Source of the DNA: GCA-2733415 sp964608925
GTDB taxonomy: Bacteria; Bacteroidota; Bacteroidia; Flavobacteriales; Flavobacteriaceae
Assembly: GCA_964608925.1 (NCBI GenBank)
Contig: CAZSQD010000082.1
Span: forward strand, 1-9,521
Length of the DNA: 9,521 nt
Reading direction: 5' to 3'
Shown here: positions 5,826-9,521 of the stretch, one piece after another
How the letters are laid out: every line of letters begins with the position of its first letter
How positions within the stretch are numbered: position 1 is the stretch's first letter
Program-made: the position numbers and the translations under genes
Notes under the pieces: model-generated
What the model was told of the DNA's origin: nothing
The model's input: only the letters and a program-made list of their open reading frames with translations
Database searches by the model: none

Positions 5826-6383
5826 TTAAAAAATTAAAGGAAATAAAAAATGAACCATTACTAAACCACCAATAAAAAAACCAATTACTGCTATTAAGGA
5901 TGGAAGCTGTAAATTACTTAAACCCGAAATAGCATGACCTGATGTACAACCACCTGCATAACGTGTTCCGAAACCCACTAATAACCCACCAATAGCCAAT
6001 AGTGCTGTTTTTTTAAAATCATAAAAAACTGATATATCAAATAACTCTGTTGGCAAATATGCTTTTCCTGCACTTTGGAACCCTAATGATTTTAAATTTT
6101 CTATTGTTGCGGGGTTTAATTGAACTGCCATATCATTTGTTAGGTAATTTGACGCTATGAAACCTCCTATTATTGCTCCTAAAGCTACCGTTAAATTCCA
6201 TTGTTGTGCTTTCCAATCAAATCGGAAAAAATCAGTTGTTTTATCTGCCCCACAAATAGTACATAATGTTCGTAAATTTGAGGACATACCAAATCTTTTA
6301 CCCATTATGATTAATAAAAACATAATAAAGGCTATCATGGGTCCAGAAACATACCATGGCCAAGGTTCAAATATCCAATTCAT
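5826..6383 (-). CDS. YeeE/YedE family sulfur transporter, first subunit
   Basis: A 185-residue polytopic membrane protein with hydrophobic segments near 11-28, 64-80, 126-142 and 160-183. The family signature GGCTSGHAISGLS contains C146, the conserved cysteine next to the substrate path in YeeE-type thiosulfate importers. A cytoplasmic loop after the first segment carries C41-T-I-C44, a CxxC pair absent from short YeeE halves I can recall in detail. It is translationally adjacent to the second half (1-bp gap), so the two make a bipartite transporter. Upstream, TTTATTTG (6414-6407 on the - strand) is a 5 of 6 match to the -7 box and lies between this start and the terminator at 6419-6453, so the pair probably has its own promoter. 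It likely brings thiosulfate or polysulfide-type sulfur into the cytoplasm for the rhodaneses. Confidence 0.9.
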   Translation of the reverse strand: MNWIFEPWPWYVSGPMIAFIMFLLIIMGKRFGMSSNLRTLCTICGADKTTDFFRFDWKAQQWNLTVALGAIIGGFIASNYLTNDMAVQLNPATIENLKSLGFQSAGKAYLPTELFDISVFYDFKKTALLAIGGLLVGFGTRYAGGCTSGHAISGLSNLQLPSLIAVIGFFIGGLVMVHFLFPLIF

Positions 6384-6418
6384 AAAAAAGTGATTTAAAA
6401 ACTGAACAAATAAACCAC

Positions 6419-6453
6419 AAAAAAAGCAGAAAATTAAATTTTCTGCTTTTTTT
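6419..6453 (-). terminator. Strong intrinsic terminator after the DUF2892 gene
   Basis: A near-continuous stem of about 17 bp (6419-6435 with 6437-6453) closes with a tiny AT loop; the GCAGAAAA/TTTTCTGC core is unambiguous. Flanking A and T runs make it functional on both strands. It lies between the DUF2892 stop (6482) and the YeeE/YedE start (6383), separating the cytochrome unit from the sulfur transporters. Confidence 0.8.
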
Positions 6454-6481
6454 AAAACCTCTAAACAATATCTCCTTGTGA

Positions 6482-6670
6482 TTAATCTTTTACCTTAAAA
6501 ACATTTTTTAAAATCACCTCCATTAAACACCATTGTGTTATTGATGATTGCAATAAATTAGCTCCTACAAAGGCTGTAAACCAAAGCCAATTGATATTTA
6601 CTTTTACAGCTAACACTAAGCTAATTAATATGAAAATTCCTGCTATTGCTCTAATTAATCTATTTATCAT
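6482..6670 (-). CDS. DUF2892 (YgaP transmembrane-domain-like) small membrane protein
   Basis: A 62-residue protein with two hydrophobic segments (about 9-22 and 27-45) and a C-terminal basic tail. The start MINRLIRAIAG and the post-membrane cysteine C48 in QWCLMEVIL match the DUF2892 family, which forms the membrane part of E. coli YgaP, where it is fused to a rhodanese domain. Here it stands alone, 31 bp after the dihaem lipoprotein gene, and is followed by a strong terminator, so it is the last gene of that unit. The family is repeatedly found with rhodaneses and sulfur transporters; a role in anchoring sulfurtransferases or passing sulfur or thiocyanate through the membrane has been proposed for YgaP. 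Function here is inferred only. Confidence 0.85.
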   Translation of the reverse strand: MINRLIRAIAGIFILISLVLAVKVNINWLWFTAFVGANLLQSSITQWCLMEVILKNVFKVKD

Positions 6671-6701
6671 AATATTGTTCTTTTTATGTTTTTAAAATAT
6701 C

Positions 6702-7655
6702 TTATTTATCAGTTTCTATTACCCAAATTCCACGTAACTCATTTTCTTTATAGCCAAATGCGTTATCATTGGGGTACAATAAATCTATTGCTTTTTGTGT
6801 TGCTATCTTAATATCAACTTTTGGCTTACCGTGACATTGCATACACATTTTGTTAGTCATTATTGGATAATATTTTATTTGTTTCCCGTCAATATTTATT
6901 AATTTAGGTTTCGGTTTTATTCCGTTTTTTAACCCTTGTTTTGCATTTAAAATATATTCCAATTCCGCCCCTGATGCTCTATTATTAGGGTTTCTATTTT
7001 TATCTGAAACTCTTTTTATTTTTGCATTCAATTTTACCGCCATACTATCTACTAAAAATACCGCTTTTTCATTACAAAACTCCAATGCAGCTTTAGTTCC
7101 TTTACTTTTAATTGCACCTAATAAATTTTTACCTAAAACTCCTTTTGTTTTCATTACTATCTCTTTACCTTGTTGGATGGGAGATAATACTATTTTAGTA
7201 TTTTTTAGTTTTAATTTTTCTTTTTTATATTGATTTTTATACCAATCAACACTTTCAATATTAGTATTATAAATATAATATGCTATTGCTTTTAATTGTT
7301 TAGTACTAAAACTAAGTTTGGGCATAGAACCATATTTATCAATTGCGCCTTTTATTTTTGAGTTTTCTTTAATTGGGTTATTTACAAACTGAATTACATT
7401 TTCTTCAAATTGATTTTGAGTGCTATTTTTACCTATATAGTTCTTTTTAATTTCCGCAAAAGAAGGTGCTATTTTATTACCTAAAGTAGGGTTAGGATTA
7501 TGACAAGAAAAACAACTGTTTTCTAATAACCTAAAACCTTCACTTAATTGCTCTGGTTGAATTTCTTTTAATGACGTGACACTTTCTGTGCTTTTATTAT
7601 TAACACAGCTTACCATTAAAAACATACCGACTAAAAATAATATTGCTTTTTTCAT
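6702..7655 (-). CDS. Dihaem lipoprotein: cytochrome c domain plus DUF3365 haem domain
   Basis: A 317-residue exported protein. Residues 1-16 form a signal peptide ending in a lipobox-like LMVSC17, so it is probably a lipoprotein on the periplasmic side. The first domain (about 36-135) is a class I cytochrome c with C48-F-S-C51-H52 and the likely axial methionine M111 in SMPKLS. The second (about 160-317) is a DUF3365/Tll0287-like domain, recognised by RVSDKNRNPNNRAS near 216-229, C271-M-Q-C274-H275-G, and GYKENELRG near the end. DUF3365 domains bind haem c and are thought to be redox or gas sensors or electron carriers. The gene follows element C, whose -7 box gives a leader of about 25 nt, and precedes the DUF2892 gene by 31 bp. 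It may carry electrons from sulfur oxidation or sense redox state; the partner is unknown. Confidence 0.9.
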   Translation of the reverse strand: MKKAILFLVGMFLMVSCVNNKSTESVTSLKEIQPEQLSEGFRLLENSCFSCHNPNPTLGNKIAPSFAEIKKNYIGKNSTQNQFEENVIQFVNNPIKENSKIKGAIDKYGSMPKLSFSTKQLKAIAYYIYNTNIESVDWYKNQYKKEKLKLKNTKIVLSPIQQGKEIVMKTKGVLGKNLLGAIKSKGTKAALEFCNEKAVFLVDSMAVKLNAKIKRVSDKNRNPNNRASGAELEYILNAKQGLKNGIKPKPKLINIDGKQIKYYPIMTNKMCMQCHGKPKVDIKIATQKAIDLLYPNDNAFGYKENELRGIWVIETDK

Positions 7656-7665
7656 TTTTTCTTTA

Positions 7666-7735
7666 TATTAAACTTCCTCACTCCAAAGGTACAGGATATT
7701 AAACTTCATTTTTATTGACTTTTAATGTAGAACAT
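7666..7735 (-). promoter_or_regulatory. Intergenic element C with -7 box, upstream of the dihaem lipoprotein
   Basis: The - strand carries TACCTTTG at 7691-7684, a perfect TAnnTTTG box, and then TGAGGAAGTTTAATA running to the ATG at 7655. The 12-bp word ATATTAAACTTC occurs twice in the same direction, at about 7665-7676 and 7696-7707, flanking the box. No clear -33 TTG is seen. The core is shared with element A, and the whole element with B. Confidence 0.5.
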
Positions 7736-7756
7736 CGGAGAATTAAACCTCCTGAT

Positions 7757-7784
7757 AATTGTAGCGATGGGCTACCCCACAATT
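7757..7784 (-). other. Stem-loop at the 3' end of the PII-like gene
   Basis: AATTGT (7757-7762) can pair with ACAATT (7779-7784), or alternatively GTAGC (7761-7765) with GCTAC (7771-7775) around GATGG. It overlaps the stop codon at 7783-7785 and has no U tract, so I regard it as a weak terminator or mRNA-end structure. Confidence 0.35.
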
Positions 7785-8088
7785 AAATAAACCGCTCTAC
7801 TGGCAATACAATTGCTTTCACAGGGTTATTGGTTTCTAAATTTGTATTATACTCTTTAATTAATTGAAACAAAACATCTATTTTTTCATCATTTGTAAAT
7901 GAAAATAACATGACCGATTTAATCCCTCCTTTTTCTGCAGCAAACCAATTGGATGCTGTTAAAACAGTAGGTATGTTTTTATAGCCATCAATATCTGATT
8001 CACTTACTGTTTTTACACCTGCTTTTTTGAAAATATGCAACATATCATCATGAAAAAACTCTACTGCAGTTACAATTACTAATTTCAT
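7783..8088 (-). CDS. Small PII-like protein next to an RND pump
   Basis: A 101-residue cytoplasmic protein with a predicted ferredoxin-like alternation: MKLVIVTAVE strand, helix 12-23, strand near 26-32, KSVMLFSF strand at 57-64, helix 68-79 and a closing KAIVLPVER strand at 91-99. This matches the size and layout of PII/CutA-like trimeric proteins; small PII-like genes of the DUF3240 kind accompany RND metal pumps in other bacteria. Characteristic local sequence is DIDGYKN (32-38), ASNWFAAEKGG (45-55) and NTNLETNNP (81-89). No cysteine is present, so thiol-based sensing is unlikely. It lies 77 bp after the RND gene and is probably transcribed with it. I infer a ligand- or metal-responsive modulator of the pump; the assignment rests on fold pattern and position, not a clear motif. 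Confidence 0.72.
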   Translation of the reverse strand: MKLVIVTAVEFFHDDMLHIFKKAGVKTVSESDIDGYKNIPTVLTASNWFAAEKGGIKSVMLFSFTNDEKIDVLFQLIKEYNTNLETNNPVKAIVLPVERFI

Positions 8089-8110
8089 AATTTTTATTTT
8101 TATTTAAACA

Positions 8111-8145
8111 CAGTCAAACTATTTACTTTAAAAACATTTTGACTG
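8111..8145 (-). other. Inverted repeat between the RND and PII-like genes
   Basis: CAGTCAAA (8111-8118) and TTTGACTG (8138-8145) are exact inverted repeats around a 19-nt AT-rich spacer. On the - strand the stem is followed by an A/T-rich stretch without a pure U run, leading to the PII-like start at 8088. It could attenuate readthrough from the pump gene so that the two are expressed in different amounts. Confidence 0.4.
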
Positions 8146-8165
8146 CGCTTGATAAGACATTAATT

Positions 8166-9521
8166 TTATTTATAATTATTTTTTTCTACCATATAATACA
8201 TTAACGGCACTACTAATAGGGTTAGTACAGTTGATACAATTGTACCGCCCATTAATGAAATGGCTAAACCTTGAAAAATAGGATCAAATAATATTACAAA
8301 TGCTCCAATTACAACGGTACCTGCTGTTAACAAAATAGGCATTGTACGTACTGCACCTGCTTCAATTACAGCTTCTTTTAATGGCACCCCTTCTTTAACT
8401 CTTAAATTTACAAAATCAATTAGCAATACCGAGTTTCGTACCATAATACCTGAAAGAGCAATCATACCAATAAATGAGGTTGCGGTAAAGAAAGCATCCA
8501 TCATCCAATGCCCAACAATAATACCTATTAATGATAAAGGTACTGCCATTAGCATTACCAATGGTGCTTTAAAGTTTTGAAACCATCCTACTATTAAAAT
8601 ATAAATAGCAATAATTGCACCTCCAAAAGCGATACCTAGATCTTTAAATACCTCTAATGTAATTTGCCATTCACCATCCCATTTAACAGCATAATTTTCT
8701 TCGCTTTCTGGTTGGTTTAAATACAATTCTTTCAAACTATACCCTTCTGGTAATTTAATTTCTTTTAGTTTTTCTTCCATTCCTAAAATAGCATACGCAG
8801 GACTTTCTAATTTACCCGCCATATCCGCAGTTACATACACTACACGTTTTTGGTTTTTACGAAAAATACTTTTTGCACGTGTACGTTCTTCAATTTTTAC
8901 CAAATCACCAATAGTAATCATATTACCATGACTTGATTTTACTTTCAGTTGTGCAATATCCGTTAAAGTTGATTTTTCCGAATCTTCTAAAGATAAAACT
9001 ATTCCTATTTGATTGTTTGCTTTTTCATCATACAAAGAAGTTACTGCGCGTTCTGACAATGCCATATTCATGGTATATGCAATTTGTTGAGGTGCTACAC
9101 CGTATAACATTGCTTTTTCTTTATCAATAATAAACTCGTACTCTACTTGATTGTCTTCAACCATCCAGTCCACATCAACCACATCATCCGTATTATTTAA
9201 TATTGTCATTACTTGACTAGCAACATCCATTTGTGTTTTATAATCAGGGCCGTAAATTTCAGCTACAATAGTTGATAAAACTGGAGGTCCTGGTGGCACT
9301 TCAACAATTTTTACATTGGCATTGTATTTTTTACCAATTTTTTGAATGGTTGGACGCATTAAACTCGCTAACTCATGACTTTGTTGTGTTCTATCATGTT
9401 TATCCGTTAAATTTACTTGAATATCTGCCATATTACTACCGCCACGTAAATCATAATGACGTACTAACCCGTTAAAAGTTATTGGTGCGGATGTACCTAC
9501 ATATGTTTGATAATCTACTAC
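8166..9521 (-). CDS. RND family efflux transporter, C-terminal part (AcrB/AcrD/AcrF type), cut by window edge
   Basis: The frame stays open to the window end, giving the last 451 residues of a protein that is normally about 1,000-1,200; the ATG at 9431 is internal, since family sequence (VDYQTY, FNGLVRHYDLR) continues upstream of it. The visible part holds the second periplasmic porter/docking half (about residues 1-285) and the last five membrane helices (roughly 295-314, 320-342, 346-371, 393-415 and 418-445). SGIMVRNSVLLIDFV matches the TM10 motif of the family, with an arginine where AcrB has the proton-relay lysine K940. The usual IGDLV and VVPLMYYMV landmarks are present. It is a proton-driven inner-membrane pump, presumably working with a periplasmic adaptor and TolC-type channel encoded upstream of the window. 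The substrate cannot be told; the PII-like neighbour hints at metals. Confidence 0.92.
   Translation of the reverse strand, partial: VVDYQTYVGTSAPITFNGLVRHYDLRGGSNMADIQVNLTDKHDRTQQSHELASLMRPTIQKIGKKYNANVKIVEVPPGPPVLSTIVAEIYGPDYKTQMDVASQVMTILNNTDDVVDVDWMVEDNQVEYEFIIDKEKAMLYGVAPQQIAYTMNMALSERAVTSLYDEKANNQIGIVLSLEDSEKSTLTDIAQLKVKSSHGNMITIGDLVKIEERTRAKSIFRKNQKRVVYVTADMAGKLESPAYAILGMEEKLKEIKLPEGYSLKELYLNQPESEENYAVKWDGEWQITLEVFKDLGIAFGGAIIAIYILIVGWFQNFKAPLVMLMAVPLSLIGIIVGHWMMDAFFTATSFIGMIALSGIMVRNSVLLIDFVNLRVKEGVPLKEAVIEAGAVRTMPILLTAGTVVIGAFVILFDPIFQGLAISLMGGTIVSTVLTLLVVPLMYYMVEKNNYK

Noticed and set aside
8933..9475. + strand frames opposite the RND gene
   Set aside because: Both lie within an uninterrupted RND coding frame and show no protein-like features.
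1..9521. CRISPR array, tRNA, rRNA, insertion sequence
   Set aside because: No regularly spaced direct repeats, cloverleaf-like sequences, rRNA stretches or transposase motifs were seen on either strand.

Overview
The window looks like a flavobacterial (Bacteroidota) chromosome. It is strongly AT-rich, starts lack Shine-Dalgarno sequences, upstream regions carry matches to the Bacteroidota -7 promoter box TAnnTTTG, and all recognisable proteins have close flavobacterial-type relatives. The genus cannot be fixed from the sequence; a marine or sediment Flavobacteriaceae member is my guess.

Layout. At the left edge on the + strand lies the 3' part of a class III aminotransferase (AGXT2L/ethanolamine-phosphate phospho-lyase type), whose frame is closed by a stop at 36-38, so the gene appears broken. 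A bidirectional terminator (578-616) separates it from the rest. Everything from 644 to 9521 is on the - strand. In transcription order it reads: an RND efflux pump (C-terminal part, cut by the window edge), a small PII-like protein, a dihaem lipoprotein (cytochrome c plus DUF3365), a stand-alone DUF2892 membrane protein and a strong terminator (6419-6453). Then come two half-size YeeE/YedE transporters, a Crp/Fnr regulator, a TauE/SafE exporter, a persulfide dioxygenase-rhodanese fusion, two single-domain rhodaneses, an HMA-domain protein and a thioredoxin.

How they may work together. From 644 to 6383 this is a sulfane-sulfur handling locus, analogous in content to the cst system of staphylococci. 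YeeE/YedE proteins would import thiosulfate or related sulfur. The rhodaneses, thioredoxin and possibly the HMA protein would pass sulfane sulfur between thiols. The metallo-beta-lactamase-fold dioxygenase would oxidise persulfide to sulfite (or, with its rhodanese, thiosulfate), and TauE/SafE would export the anion. No sulfide:quinone oxidoreductase and no CstR are present in the window; a Crp/Fnr protein with a cysteine cluster sits where the regulator would be.

Regulation. The most striking non-coding signal is an identical palindrome, CAGTAAC-N4-GTTACA, upstream of both the dioxygenase and the TauE gene. In the dioxygenase promoter it is centred about 36 bp from the edge of a perfect -7 box and replaces the -33 element, as at a class II Crp/Fnr-activated promoter. 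A second signal is a family of at least three, perhaps four, related intergenic elements of about 65 bp, of which two lie immediately upstream of start codons. A perfect 19-bp hairpin overlaps one of the palindromes.
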